Source: Spirosoma sordidisoli
GTDB lineage: Bacteria; Bacteroidota; Bacteroidia; Cytophagales; Spirosomataceae
Direction: 5' to 3'
Assembly: GCF_004138325.1 (NCBI RefSeq)
Contig: NZ_SBLB01000001.1
Span: 1,125,855-1,189,854, forward strand
Length of the DNA stretch: 64,000 nt
The position numbers and the translations under genes are program-made. Each line of letters begins with the position of its first letter. The stretch's first letter is position 1. Shown here one piece after another: positions 53,717 through 62,559 of the stretch. A model generated the notes under the pieces. It saw only the letters and a list, made by a program, of their open reading frames with translations. It did no database searches and had not been told where the DNA came from.

Positions 53717-54592
53717 TTAATACGTCGTTGTACTCAGGGGTTCGCGGGTGGTTACGCCTTCCTGCACAAAAGCCAGCAGATCCTGGTTGAGCCGATCCTT
53801 CTCGGTTACAAACAGGCCGTGGGGCGCTCCGTCGTATACGATGTAGGTAGCGTTCGGCAGGGCGTTCGACGTCAGTTCGCCCGACGACTCGATGGGTACC
53901 GTTTTGTCAGAGTCGCCGTGAATGATCAGCGTAGGCACCGTAATCTGGGTCAGGTCGTTCCGGAAATCGGTTTCGGAGAAGGACCGTACACAATCGACCG
54001 TTGCTTTGTGCGACGCCACATAGGCCCGGGCGAAATCGCCGTCGAGGTGCGCCTGACTAACCGGGTGGCTGATCAGGTTAACCCCGTAGAACTGCTTGCC
54101 AAAGGTTTGCAGGAAGTCAGCCCGGTCTTTATTGATATTTTCGACCATCGTATCGAATACGTCCTGGTCTACGCCATCGGGATTATCGTCGGTCTTGAGC
54201 AGGTAAGGCGTTACTGCGCTGACGAAAGCGACCCGTGCCACCCGGGCACCGCCGTAATTGGCCATGTAGCGGGCCACTTCACCACCGCCCATCGAGAAGC
54301 CAACCAGCGTAACGTTCTGCAGATCCAGTTCGTCCAGTACGGCTTTCAGGTCAGCCGCCAGGGTATCGTAATCGTAGCCGGTCCAGGTCTGGCTCGACTT
54401 ACCGAAGCCACGCCGGTCGTAGGCGATAACCCGCAGGTTATGCTTGGGCAGTTCGGCCAGCTGGTAATCCCACATTTCGTGGCTCAGGGGCCAGCCATGA
54501 ATCAGCACAACCGGGCTTCCTGTACCCTGATCGGTGTAGAATAATTTTACATCATTGCCCTGGGCGTCAGTACCCGCTTTAATGTAGCTCAT
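53717..54592 (-). CDS. Alpha/beta hydrolase (haloperoxidase/esterase-like)
   Basis: A 291-residue alpha/beta hydrolase with oxyanion motif HGWPLS near residue 32, nucleophile Ser100 in GFSMGGGEVARYM, Asp229 in HGDSDKTVP and His258 in GAPHGLF. The pattern, with AYDRRGFGKSSQ, fits the non-haem chloroperoxidase/arylesterase group common in soil bacteria. Actual activity is more likely ester hydrolysis or perhydrolysis of small esters. It has no signal peptide and stands alone. Confidence 0.9.
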   Translation of the reverse strand: MSYIKAGTDAQGNDVKLFYTDQGTGSPVVLIHGWPLSHEMWDYQLAELPKHNLRVIAYDRRGFGKSSQTWTGYDYDTLAADLKAVLDELDLQNVTLVGFSMGGGEVARYMANYGGARVARVAFVSAVTPYLLKTDDNPDGVDQDVFDTMVENINKDRADFLQTFGKQFYGVNLISHPVSQAHLDGDFARAYVASHKATVDCVRSFSETDFRNDLTQITVPTLIIHGDSDKTVPIESSGELTSNALPNATYIVYDGAPHGLFVTEKDRLNQDLLAFVQEGVTTREPLSTTTY

Positions 54593-54710
54593 AACTAAGG
54601 TTCAATTAACGTGTTGAGTAATATAATCCATGAATTAACTGTAGTTACGTATAATGGTTTGTGGCAGATTCTTTCTTTGCCCTCTTTTGCGCGTATTTTA
54701 TTTTCAGGTA

Positions 54711-55205
54711 ATGAAACCATCCCTCCTGTCCCGACTGTCGGCCCAGCCCGACGCCCTTGATCATTTGCTGTCCGGTCTTTCCGATGAGCAGCTTCACCAG
54801 CGGCCCCAGCCCAGCACCTGGTCCATTGCCGAAAACCTGGCGCATCTGGGTCGTTATCAGGAAGTTTTTCTGGAACGAATGCAGCGGATCACTACCCAGG
54901 ACGAACCCCGGTTCGAGCGCTATGCTGCCGATGCCGATCCCGGCTTTTTACCCTGGACCGAACTCCCGTTCGACGCGCTTCTTGAACGATTCCGGGGTGA
55001 ACGGGCAGCCCTCAATGCCTTTCTCAGTATTTTACACGAGGAACACCTGACGCGCACGGGTCTTCACCCGGCCTATGGACCGATGACCCTGGAAGGCTGG
55101 ACTGAATTTTTTCTGCTCCACGAAGCCCACCATTTTTTCACTATCCTGAAACTGGGGGGCGCCCTCCGCACCGCCGGACAGCCGATGGGTCTGTATTCGT
55201 TCTAG
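54711..55205 (+). CDS. DinB-superfamily protein
   Basis: A 164-residue DinB-fold protein, started at MKPSLLSRL; the frame extends 19 codons upstream without conserved sequence. It shows QRPQPSTWSIAENLAHLGRYQEVF with His49 as the first metal ligand, and FFLLHEAHHFFTILKL with the C-terminal His residues. A possible metal-dependent transferase or hydrolase of unknown substrate. It is distantly related to the gene at 1659-2180. Confidence 0.85.
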   Translation: MKPSLLSRLSAQPDALDHLLSGLSDEQLHQRPQPSTWSIAENLAHLGRYQEVFLERMQRITTQDEPRFERYAADADPGFLPWTELPFDALLERFRGERAALNAFLSILHEEHLTRTGLHPAYGPMTLEGWTEFFLLHEAHHFFTILKLGGALRTAGQPMGLYSF

Positions 55206-55228
55206 CCAACCGCCACCTGCACCGAGGC

Positions 55229-55921
55229 CTACGCACTCAGGTCGAGATACCGCATCTGCTGGTCAGCCGCCCTGTGGTACACCTGAGTGATGCTCACGGT
55301 TTGAAGACCATAAGCGGGGCGGTGCATGACAAAATCATGGGCCGGGTCGCCGTCGCCCGCCGTTTGGTGAAACGCAAACACGTCGGCGGCTGTATAATGA
55401 GGTTGTTTATAAAGAAACTGAGCCAGCCAGGTTTTTCGAAGTTCGGCCATGGGCAGCGTGTACAGCGTCACCGACGACCAGATATGCGCCACCTGGGGCG
55501 GCATGTTGCGGAGGTAAACCTGCGTCCCATTCCAGCGCAGCTCATGCAGCGCCGGCGTACCTGACGCGTGGCTGACGATAACCAGCGTAAAGGGCTCGAT
55601 ACCGCTGAAGTCGTAGCGGTCGGTAAACAGCGCCGGGCTGGGGTAGCTAAAGTAATCAAGCACGACCAGGCCGCGGCTTTTTCGGTAGGGTGGCTGATGA
55701 AGATGGGGCTCGAAGGCGCCGTTGAGCAGGCAAACGGTTGTTGTGCCGGAGGTAGCCAGCCAGGTCCCTCCGCCGGTCGGATCTTTGGGGAAACAAACTA
55801 GCTCGTCGGCCAGCGTATACGCCTGCGGGGCTAGCGCAACCGGTCGGCTACTGAGCTCGTCGCGGTTGGATGTCAGCACAAAACCACCTTCCGGCAGGGG
55901 CAAATAAGTTACGACGCACAT
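55229..55921 (-). CDS. NRDE family (TANGO2-like) protein
   Basis: A 230-residue protein with the defining NRDE motif near the N-terminus (SNRDELSSRP) after MCVVTYLP, followed by PKDPTGGGTWLATSG. Cys2 could become an N-terminal nucleophile, because the family is related to Ntn hydrolases. Human TANGO2 is a member; bacterial function is not settled. It lies 71 bp downstream of radA on the same strand and may be read from it. It converges with the DinB-like gene. Confidence 0.88.
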   Translation of the reverse strand: MCVVTYLPLPEGGFVLTSNRDELSSRPVALAPQAYTLADELVCFPKDPTGGGTWLATSGTTTVCLLNGAFEPHLHQPPYRKSRGLVVLDYFSYPSPALFTDRYDFSGIEPFTLVIVSHASGTPALHELRWNGTQVYLRNMPPQVAHIWSSVTLYTLPMAELRKTWLAQFLYKQPHYTAADVFAFHQTAGDGDPAHDFVMHRPAYGLQTVSITQVYHRAADQQMRYLDLSA

Positions 55922-55992
55922 GCGTTATCGGCGGCAGGACAAGCCTCATTCGATGAACCTGCCCTGCCATTGATGTGATCAGATAAACAAAC

Positions 55993-57378
55993 CTACAGCA
56001 ATACTCCCTGAAAGACCTCATCGAGCCGCGATACGGGCCGGATGCGGATCCCCATATTTTTCGTATCGAGCCCTTTGAGGTTATACTTGGAAATATAGAT
56101 CTCTTTGAACCCCAGCTTTTCGGCTTCGGCAATGCGCGATTCGATCCGGCTCACGGCCCGCACCTCGCCCCCCAGCCCAACCTCGGCCGCAAACGCAATG
56201 GAGGGCGCGATGGCAATATCTTCGTAGCTCGACACGACAGCCGCACAAACGGCCAGGTCGATGGCCGGATCTTCGACCCGCAGCCCCCCGGCTATGTTTA
56301 GAAAAACGTCCTGCTGCCCCAGCCGGAAGCCGCCCCGCTTTTCCAGTACCGCCAGGAGCATATTTAACCGCTTGGCATCGAAGCCGGTGCTGCTGCGCTG
56401 CGGAGTGCCGTAGGTGGCCACGCTCACCAGCGCCTGCGACTCGATCATCAGCGGGCGGTTGCCTTCCAGCATCGACCCGATGGTCACGCCACTCAGCGCA
56501 TCGTCGCGTTGTGAAATCAGAATCTCCGACGGGTTGGTTACCTGCCGCAGCCCCGAACCGAGCATTTCATAAATACCCAGCTCATCGGTACTGCCGAACC
56601 GGTTTTTGGTCGTTCGCAGAATCCGGTAGGTCGTATGCCGATCCCCCTCGAACGTCAGCACCGTGTCGACCATATGCTCCAGCACTTTGGGGCCAGCCAG
56701 CGAGCCTTCTTTGGTGATATGACCGATCATAAATACCGGCACGCCCGACTCTTTGGCATATTTCATGAACTCGGTCGTACACTCCCGAACCTGCGAGACA
56801 CTCCCCGCCCCCGACTCGACCAGCGACGACTGCATCGTCTGGATCGAATCGATGATCAGCACTTCCGGCTCGAAATGCTCCACTACCCGGAATATATTCT
56901 GGGTCGACGTTTCGGTCATGACATGGCAGTCGCTGACGGGTGCATCCAGGCGTTCGGCCCGCATCTTGATCTGCTGCTCGCTTTCTTCGCCCGACACGTA
57001 CAGCACCCGCATACCCGACAGGCTCAGCGCAATCTGGAGTAACAGCGTCGATTTACCGATACCGGGTTCGCCCCCGATCAGTACCAGCGAGCCGGGAACG
57101 ATACCGCCCCCCAGCACCCGGTTCAGCTCCCCGTCGATAGTTGGAATGCGGGGTTGCTCCTCGTAATTGATCGCGTGAAGGGCTTTGGGTTTGGCAGCCA
57201 CGCGTACATGGCCGGGACCGGCCGACGGACTGCGCCAGCCTCCTTTCTCGGGTTCGTCTTTAGCGACTACCTCTTCTACTATCGTATTCCATTCACCACA
57301 GGTAGCACAGCGACCCATCCATTTGGCCGACTGCTGGCCGCAATTCTGACAGAAATAAGTGGTTTTCAGTTTAGCCAT
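55993..57378 (-). CDS. radA: DNA repair protein RadA
   Basis: A 461-residue RadA/Sms, close to the normal length. N-terminal zinc finger with Cys10, Cys13, Cys24 and Cys27; Walker A GEPGIGKS (103-110); Walker B VLIIDSIQ (174-181); the RadA-specific KNRFG motif (258-262); and a C-terminal Lon-like domain (about 285-455) with GGLRVEDPAIDLAVCAAV. RadA is a hexameric helicase that extends recombination intermediates by branch migration alongside RecA. All motifs are intact. Confidence 0.97.
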   Translation of the reverse strand: MAKLKTTYFCQNCGQQSAKWMGRCATCGEWNTIVEEVVAKDEPEKGGWRSPSAGPGHVRVAAKPKALHAINYEEQPRIPTIDGELNRVLGGGIVPGSLVLIGGEPGIGKSTLLLQIALSLSGMRVLYVSGEESEQQIKMRAERLDAPVSDCHVMTETSTQNIFRVVEHFEPEVLIIDSIQTMQSSLVESGAGSVSQVRECTTEFMKYAKESGVPVFMIGHITKEGSLAGPKVLEHMVDTVLTFEGDRHTTYRILRTTKNRFGSTDELGIYEMLGSGLRQVTNPSEILISQRDDALSGVTIGSMLEGNRPLMIESQALVSVATYGTPQRSSTGFDAKRLNMLLAVLEKRGGFRLGQQDVFLNIAGGLRVEDPAIDLAVCAAVVSSYEDIAIAPSIAFAAEVGLGGEVRAVSRIESRIAEAEKLGFKEIYISKYNLKGLDTKNMGIRIRPVSRLDEVFQGVLL

Positions 57379-57598
57379 TTCAGGAATCTAGAATAACGGC
57401 GGATGTTCAGTGATAGAGTTATTACCAGGTCGTTTAAACCAAACGGATGCTGGCTAGTCCAAGCCCCGAAACCGGCTCGGATCAGTTTTTACGCATTGCC
57501 CTTATTCATTAGATAAACGCCGTTTCCTCGAAATAAGTTGATCTGGCACACCGCCGGTCCCGACTAAACGTTTAACCATCTAGTACAATCAGACAACC

Positions 57599-58273
57599 AT
57601 GAAAAAGAAACTGCTAATCGCTGCATTGACACTCCTGCCGGCGCTCACGTTTGCGCAGGGAGGCTTCCAGATCGGAATTAAAGGCGGGGTCAACCTCTCA
57701 AAACTTTCATTCGGCCCTTTTGTAAGTACCACTACGAATTCCAACGGGTCTCCCTCGGTCAATGTTGATGGCCAGACGTTCCGTAACAGCATCAGTGACA
57801 GCTACAAGAGCCGCACGGGTACGTCGTTCGGTATTTATACCCGCTTCGGGAAGAACCTGTTTTTACAGCCCGAAGTCCTCTACTCGACCCGATCGGGCCA
57901 GTTCGATGTCGTCCGCAACGGGCAGTCGGAAACGGTTACCATCAAAACAACGAGTTTCGATATTCCGGTGCTGATCGGTATTAAAGGTGGTCCGCTCCGG
58001 GTAGTAGCTGGCCCGGTTGTATCGCTGCGTATCGATGATAATCAGCGGCTGGGCGAGGCTATTCAGCAATATACCAGCGGTACGCTGAACGATGCCTGGT
58101 CAAAAGCGTATTACGGCTACCAGGTTGGGGGCGGCCTCGACATCGGGTCGCTCGGTATCGACGTCCGGTACGAAGGTAACCTGTCTGACGTGGCGGAGAT
58201 CAACGACGCATCCGGCAAGTTCAACCAGCGGTTCAAATCGTGGCAGGTAACGCTGGCGTATAAACTGTTTTAA
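57599..58273 (+). CDS. Outer-membrane beta-barrel protein (porin/PorT family)
   Basis: A 224-residue exported protein with a signal peptide (MKKKLLIAALTLLPALTFAQ) and an eight-strand OMP_b-brl_2-type barrel: GGFQIGIKGGVNLSKLSF, GIYTRFGKNLFLQPEVLYSTR, FDIPVLIGIKGG and a C-terminal SWQVTLAYKLF. This family is very common in Cytophagales and its members mostly have no known function. The gene ends four bases before a very long terminator stem. Confidence 0.88.
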   Translation: MKKKLLIAALTLLPALTFAQGGFQIGIKGGVNLSKLSFGPFVSTTTNSNGSPSVNVDGQTFRNSISDSYKSRTGTSFGIYTRFGKNLFLQPEVLYSTRSGQFDVVRNGQSETVTIKTTSFDIPVLIGIKGGPLRVVAGPVVSLRIDDNQRLGEAIQQYTSGTLNDAWSKAYYGYQVGGGLDIGSLGIDVRYEGNLSDVAEINDASGKFNQRFKSWQVTLAYKLF

Positions 58274-58276
58274 GGC

Positions 58277-58347
58277 CGGTAAGCAACAACACCTAAAAGG
58301 GGCGGATACGCAATGTATCCGCCCCTTTTAGGTGTTGTTGCTTACCG
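58277..58347. terminator. Bidirectional terminator with a 33-bp perfect stem
   Basis: Positions 58277-58309 and 58315-58347 are exact reverse complements with a 5-nt loop. It lies between the convergent barrel-protein and LytTR genes, and T-rich or A-rich segments occur inside both arms. Confidence 0.85.
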
Positions 58348-58353
58348 TTTCTA

Positions 58354-58773
58354 TTAATTATGCATCCGCTGGCGGTACTGAGCCAGTTGCAGCGTAATGT
58401 CTTTCATCCGACGGCGCGATATGGCTACCTCCCGACCGTCGGCCAGTCGTACCTGCCGCTCTTTGGTAAACACACTGTGTTGTACGTAAGCCAGGTTCAC
58501 GATGTATGATTTGTGGATCCGCAGGAACAGCGTGCTGTCGAGCGTTTTTTCGAATTCTTTCAGGGTTTTCGATACCAGATACCGTTTCCGGTCGCGGGTA
58601 TGGAGGAAGGTATAGTTGCCTTCGCCCTGCAGACAGAGGATATCATCGACCGCAATAAATATGGTGCGGTTCAGATAAGGTAACGCAATCCGGTGAGTAC
58701 CTCGCTGATACGAAGCTGGAAATTGAGGAGCAGTTAATGGGGGCTGTACAGTAGAAAAGAGGTTCGCTTCCAT
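58354..58773 (-). CDS. Stand-alone LytTR DNA-binding regulator (1)
   Basis: A 139-residue protein with only a LytTR domain (about 35-135): FIAVDDILCLQGEGNYTFLHT, LVSKTLKEFEKTL, RIHKSYIVNLAYV and REVAISRRRMKDI. There is no receiver domain, so it is not controlled by phosphorylation in the usual way. The 30-residue N-terminus is Pro/Ser-rich. A close paralogue lies 253 bp upstream on the same strand. Confidence 0.92.
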   Translation of the reverse strand: MEANLFSTVQPPLTAPQFPASYQRGTHRIALPYLNRTIFIAVDDILCLQGEGNYTFLHTRDRKRYLVSKTLKEFEKTLDSTLFLRIHKSYIVNLAYVQHSVFTKERQVRLADGREVAISRRRMKDITLQLAQYRQRMHN

Positions 58774-59026
58774 GCTTAGGGGTTATTAAGTCCGTGTTTG
58801 AATCCGTGTCTGATGACTCAAAATTACCATCCGGAGGCAACCTCACGAAAAAACGGTCTGGCAGCCAGCCGATCAGATTAACACCCAATCAACTAACTAT
58901 CAGACCGTTATAAATATTTTTTGGTCTACATTTGAGTGGTAGTACCCACCTGATTACGTAGAAATACGTATGGCCTTATGCAGCATCCTACGGAGCACAT
59001 ATGGTAATTTCTACGGATGAGCGCGT

Positions 59027-59458
59027 CTAGCTCACAGCAACTGGCTGAAAATCACGGATGCGATCCATAAACATCTGCGCCCGGCGACGGGAAATTTTCA
59101 CCTGCTGACCATCAATCAACTCCAGCTCACCTTCTTTCTTGACAAAAAACTTACGAACAAAGCCCAGGTTAACGATACACGATTTGTGAACCCGGACAAA
59201 CGCCTGGCCGTCGAGCAATGTTTCATATTCTTTCAGGGTCCGGGACACCAGCATTTTGGTGCCGTCTTTCAGAAAGAAGTTTGTGTAATTTCCTGACCCT
59301 TCGAGCCGCACAATTTCATCGACAGAAATTGTTCGCTTACGATCGTAGAATGGGATCAACAGCTTCTGCATGCACGAAGAATCGGCAATTTTTTCCACAC
59401 TTTTGTGGAAAGGAATGGACATTGGATCGAAAATCGAGTCGTTAGCGAATGCTTTCAT
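59027..59458 (-). CDS. Stand-alone LytTR DNA-binding regulator (2)
   Basis: A 143-residue protein with only a LytTR domain (about 40-140): TISVDEIVRLEGSGNYTNFF, LVSRTLKEYETLL, RVHKSCIVNLGFV and QQVKISRRRAQMF. It aligns with the downstream gene at 58354 along the whole domain, pointing to a tandem duplication. No receiver or sensor domain is present. An ORF start at 59458 is favoured because the N-terminal 35 residues have no better alternative, but MSIPFHK (59422) is possible. Confidence 0.9.
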   Translation of the reverse strand: MKAFANDSIFDPMSIPFHKSVEKIADSSCMQKLLIPFYDRKRTISVDEIVRLEGSGNYTNFFLKDGTKMLVSRTLKEYETLLDGQAFVRVHKSCIVNLGFVRKFFVKKEGELELIDGQQVKISRRRAQMFMDRIRDFQPVAVS

Positions 59459-59789
59459 AGTCGTTTTGAGTGAAGAATAATGATTGATAGTTTAAGGTTG
59501 ATGTTCAGTTACTTAGGGAACTAGTAATCGCGATCTACCTAGGGAGTTACTGTGCGTAATACACCTCATCCTGTGCAACAATCAGACCTACCTTCCCGCC
59601 GTTTTATTAAACGTTGGTATCTTCTTTATAAACTGTTATTAATCAGTGGTATTTTACCGCTTACTCAATGACCATCCGTAAGGCAACGCATGGTCACATG
59701 TTGTCATCATTTTCTACAGTTTTGGGTAATAAAGACCACGCCCATCTGGCATATACGGTTCTTAAATCGGCACTCATTCCGTTTTTCCG
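59459..59789. other. Intergenic region upstream of pheS, no gene seen
   Basis: About 330 bp between the divergent LytTR and pheS genes. I looked for a tRNA, a T-box-like leader and small frames and found none convincing. It is AT-rich near the LytTR side and probably holds both promoters. Confidence 0.55.
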
Positions 59790-59797
59790 TACCTTTG
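59790..59797 (+). promoter_or_regulatory. -7 promoter element of pheS
   Basis: TACCTTTG matches TAnnTTTG exactly, 26 bp before the pheS ATG. The -33 region is weak. Confidence 0.6.
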
Positions 59798-59823
59798 CCT
59801 TATACAATGACAGGTAGTGTAGT

Positions 59824-60879
59824 ATGCTGGACCGAGTTAAGGAGATTTACGGGGAAATAGATCAGTACGAAGTAGCATCGAAAGAACAGCTGGAGCAGTT
59901 TCGACTACGGTTTATCAGCCGGAAAGGGGTTGTTACGGAACTGTTTGACGGGCTCAAGCAGGTGGCTGCCGACGACCGGCGCGCGGTCGGCCAGGCCCTC
60001 AACGGGCTTAAGAACCGGGCGCAGGAGCGTTTCGATGAGTTTGCCAGGCAGATTGACGATCAGCCAGCCGGTACCGACGGGGCGCCTATCGATCTGACCC
60101 TGCCCACTGTACCCAATCTGAACGGTACGCAACACCCGCTGAGCCTGGTTCGTCAGCGCATTATCCAGATCTTCGAACGGATTGGTTTTAACGTAGCCGA
60201 CGGCCCCGAAATCGAGTCGGACTGGTACAACTTCGGCGCCCTCAACTTCCCGGATAACCATCCGGCCCGCGATATGCAGGATACGTTCTTCGTCGAAAAA
60301 GACGGTCAGCAATCCGATATGCTGTTGCGGACGCATACGTCGAACGTACAGATCCGGCTGATGGAGCGTCAGCGCGCTAATGGCAGCTCAGCCCCGTTCC
60401 GCCCAATTCGCTCCATTATGCCAGGCCGGGTGTATCGGAATGAGACCATTTCGGCCCGCGCCCACTGCATGTTCCACCAGGTAGAGGGTATTTATATTGA
60501 CCGGAATGTAGGCTTCAAAGATCTGAAAGATACGCTGTATCACTTTGTAAAAGAGATGTTTGAGCCGGGTACGCAGATCCGGTTTCGACCGTCTTACTTC
60601 CCGTTTACCGAGCCAAGCGCCGAAATCGACATCTCCTGTCAGATCTGTGGCGGCAAGGGCTGTAACATCTGCAAACATTCGGGCTGGGTCGAAATTGCAG
60701 GATCGGGCATGGTTGACCCGCAGGTCATCGCCAACTGCGGCATCGATCCCGAAGAGTATACCGGATTTGCGTTTGGAATGGGTATCGAGCGGATCACCCA
60801 GCTCAAGTACGTTGTCAACGATCTGCGGCTCTATACCGAAAACGACGTACGGTTTCTGCGCCAGTTTGAAGGACTTTGA
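59824..60879 (+). CDS. pheS: Phenylalanine--tRNA ligase alpha subunit
   Basis: A 351-residue PheRS alpha chain. N-terminal coiled-coil helices (1-85) bind tRNA-Phe; the class II catalytic core shows RTHTSNVQIRLM, motif 2 in GRVYRNETISARAHCMFHQVEG and motif 3 in GFAFGMGIERITQL. A Cys-rich insert, CQICGGKGCNICKHSGWVEI (about 266-285), probably holds a zinc ion and is seen in Bacteroidota PheS. It charges tRNA-Phe with the beta chain, whose gene is not in the window. xseA follows 81 bp later. Confidence 0.97.
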   Translation: MLDRVKEIYGEIDQYEVASKEQLEQFRLRFISRKGVVTELFDGLKQVAADDRRAVGQALNGLKNRAQERFDEFARQIDDQPAGTDGAPIDLTLPTVPNLNGTQHPLSLVRQRIIQIFERIGFNVADGPEIESDWYNFGALNFPDNHPARDMQDTFFVEKDGQQSDMLLRTHTSNVQIRLMERQRANGSSAPFRPIRSIMPGRVYRNETISARAHCMFHQVEGIYIDRNVGFKDLKDTLYHFVKEMFEPGTQIRFRPSYFPFTEPSAEIDISCQICGGKGCNICKHSGWVEIAGSGMVDPQVIANCGIDPEEYTGFAFGMGIERITQLKYVVNDLRLYTENDVRFLRQFEGL

Positions 60880-60960
60880 TCAATGGGTGAATGAGTAAGT
60901 GAGTAGCCGCTCCAGTCGGCCTTCACCCAGTCGTTCAGTCGCTCATTCACTCACTCTATT

Positions 60961-62163
60961 ATGTCACCTATTCGCTTATCCGATCTTGCGTTCACCCTTG
61001 AAGCTGTTCTGGACAACGCCTTCGGACAGAAGCCGATATGGGTTGTGGCCGAAACGAGCGATATCAAGAATTACCCCGACCGGGGGTACTGCTTCCTGAC
61101 GCTGGTCGAGCGGGAAGACGGCCCCTCGGGTCGGCACGAAACGCTGGCCAAGCTGGATGCCTGCATCTGGCGCCGGAACTACCATACCATCCGCGACTTC
61201 GAAACCGCAACCGGCGTCGCCTTTGCGCGGAACGTAAAACTATTGCTCCTGGTATCGGTCGGATTCAGCCCGGTTTATGGCCTGCGACTCGAAATCCTGA
61301 AGATCGACCCTTCCTACACGCTGGGCAATCTGGAACGCGAGCGGCAGGAGGTGCTGGACACGCTGGTTCGGGATTACCCCGACCTGGTCTGGCTCGAAGC
61401 AGGACAATACATCACGGCTAATCAGCTTCTGCCCCGACCGGCCGTGTTGCAGCGCCTGGCCCTGATTGCCGCACCGGGCTCCGATGGCTGGCGTGACTTT
61501 CGCCATGAGCTGGCGGCTAACCCCTATGGCTATACGTTCTCGGTAGATGAGTACCTGACCCAGGTGCAGGGCAAAGGGGCCGAACAGGCTATTTGCCAGC
61601 AGCTGGAAACGATACGGCTGAGCAGTACGCCCTACGACGCCGTTGTTCTGGTGCGTGGCGGGGGCTCGCAGCTCGACTTCGGCTCGTTCGACACCCTGCT
61701 GATGGGATTGACCGTTGCCGGTTTCGACATTCCGATTCTGGCCGGTATCGGGCACGAGCGCAACGTCAGTATTACCGACATGATGTGTCACCAGAGTGTG
61801 AAAACACCGACCAAGGCCGCGGGCTTCCTCATCGAACACAACCGACAGTTCGAAGAAAGCTGCCTTCGGCTCCTCGACCGAATGGGCGTTGTTGCCCGGG
61901 ATGTACTCCAGAACGCCCGCGAAGAGCTTGATATGCAAACCGACCGGCTGCGGTTTGTTTCTTACAACTACCTCCGCGACCGGCATACCGAACTAACCGA
62001 GAAGGCAGTTACGATTCGGCACCTTGACCCTGCCAACGTGCTCCGGCGGGGGTACGCCCTGCTGTTACGTCAGGGCCGGATCGTTACAAAGGCGGCCGAG
62101 GTCCGTCAGAGCGAAACCCTTCAGGTTCAGCTGCACGATGGCACCATCACCGTCGTGAGCTGA
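60961..62163 (+). CDS. xseA: Exodeoxyribonuclease VII large subunit
   Basis: A 400-residue XseA with an N-terminal OB-fold domain (about 1-110, IWVVAETSDIKNYPDRGYCFLTLVE) and the nuclease domain with VVLVRGGGSQLDFGSFD and LAGIGHERNVSITDMM, then coiled-coil C-terminal helices and a short LRRGYALLLRQGRI segment. Exo VII degrades single-stranded DNA from both ends in mismatch and damage repair. It is slightly shorter than the E. coli protein (about 456). xseB lies 60 bp downstream. Confidence 0.95.
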   Translation: MSPIRLSDLAFTLEAVLDNAFGQKPIWVVAETSDIKNYPDRGYCFLTLVEREDGPSGRHETLAKLDACIWRRNYHTIRDFETATGVAFARNVKLLLLVSVGFSPVYGLRLEILKIDPSYTLGNLERERQEVLDTLVRDYPDLVWLEAGQYITANQLLPRPAVLQRLALIAAPGSDGWRDFRHELAANPYGYTFSVDEYLTQVQGKGAEQAICQQLETIRLSSTPYDAVVLVRGGGSQLDFGSFDTLLMGLTVAGFDIPILAGIGHERNVSITDMMCHQSVKTPTKAAGFLIEHNRQFEESCLRLLDRMGVVARDVLQNAREELDMQTDRLRFVSYNYLRDRHTELTEKAVTIRHLDPANVLRRGYALLLRQGRIVTKAAEVRQSETLQVQLHDGTITVVS

Positions 62164-62223
62164 TGTAGAGGCAACGTGGAGAAGTGCGTGGCCAGGATTG
62201 ACGTATAGACAACAAAACACAAC

Positions 62224-62412
62224 ATGACCTATCAGGAAGCTTACGAAAAACTGACAGCGCTGGTTGAAGAGATCGAGAACGAAGAGATCGCACTCGACGA
62301 ACTGCCGGCCAAAATCCGACAGGCTGGCGAGTTGATTACGTTTTGCCAGGATCGCCTGCGTATCGTTGAAACTGACTATCAGGAATCGATCGAACGCCTG
62401 CCGAAGCGATAA
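62224..62412 (+). CDS. xseB: Exodeoxyribonuclease VII small subunit
   Basis: A 62-residue helical protein of normal XseB size, with TYQEAYEKLTALVEEIENEEIALDELPAKIRQAGELI, the typical two-helix start, and CQDRLRIVE. Several copies bind the XseA C-terminus to form the active complex. The order xseA-xseB on one strand supports the call. Confidence 0.93.
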   Translation: MTYQEAYEKLTALVEEIENEEIALDELPAKIRQAGELITFCQDRLRIVETDYQESIERLPKR

Positions 62413-62559
62413 ATCGGGAATTTATCAACCGGGCTTGCGTGTCCTTTAGTAAACCTTGCCTAATTTTATCCCGGAGGGGGGTCATAAAAGGGGTAATGTG
62501 CCGATTTTGACTGTGAAGAGAACGACACCCTTGTTTTGCCCGATCGAGTTTTCCTACTT

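Noticed and set aside
59459-59823. Possible T-box or tRNA in the gap before pheS
   Set aside because: I found no tRNA cloverleaf, no T-box bulge sequence and no terminator; only a promoter-like TACCTTTG.
60880-60960. Inverted TGAATGAG/CTCATTCA pieces between pheS and xseA as a terminator
   Set aside because: The pairing is short and imperfect, there is no T-run, and the genes appear to be read together.
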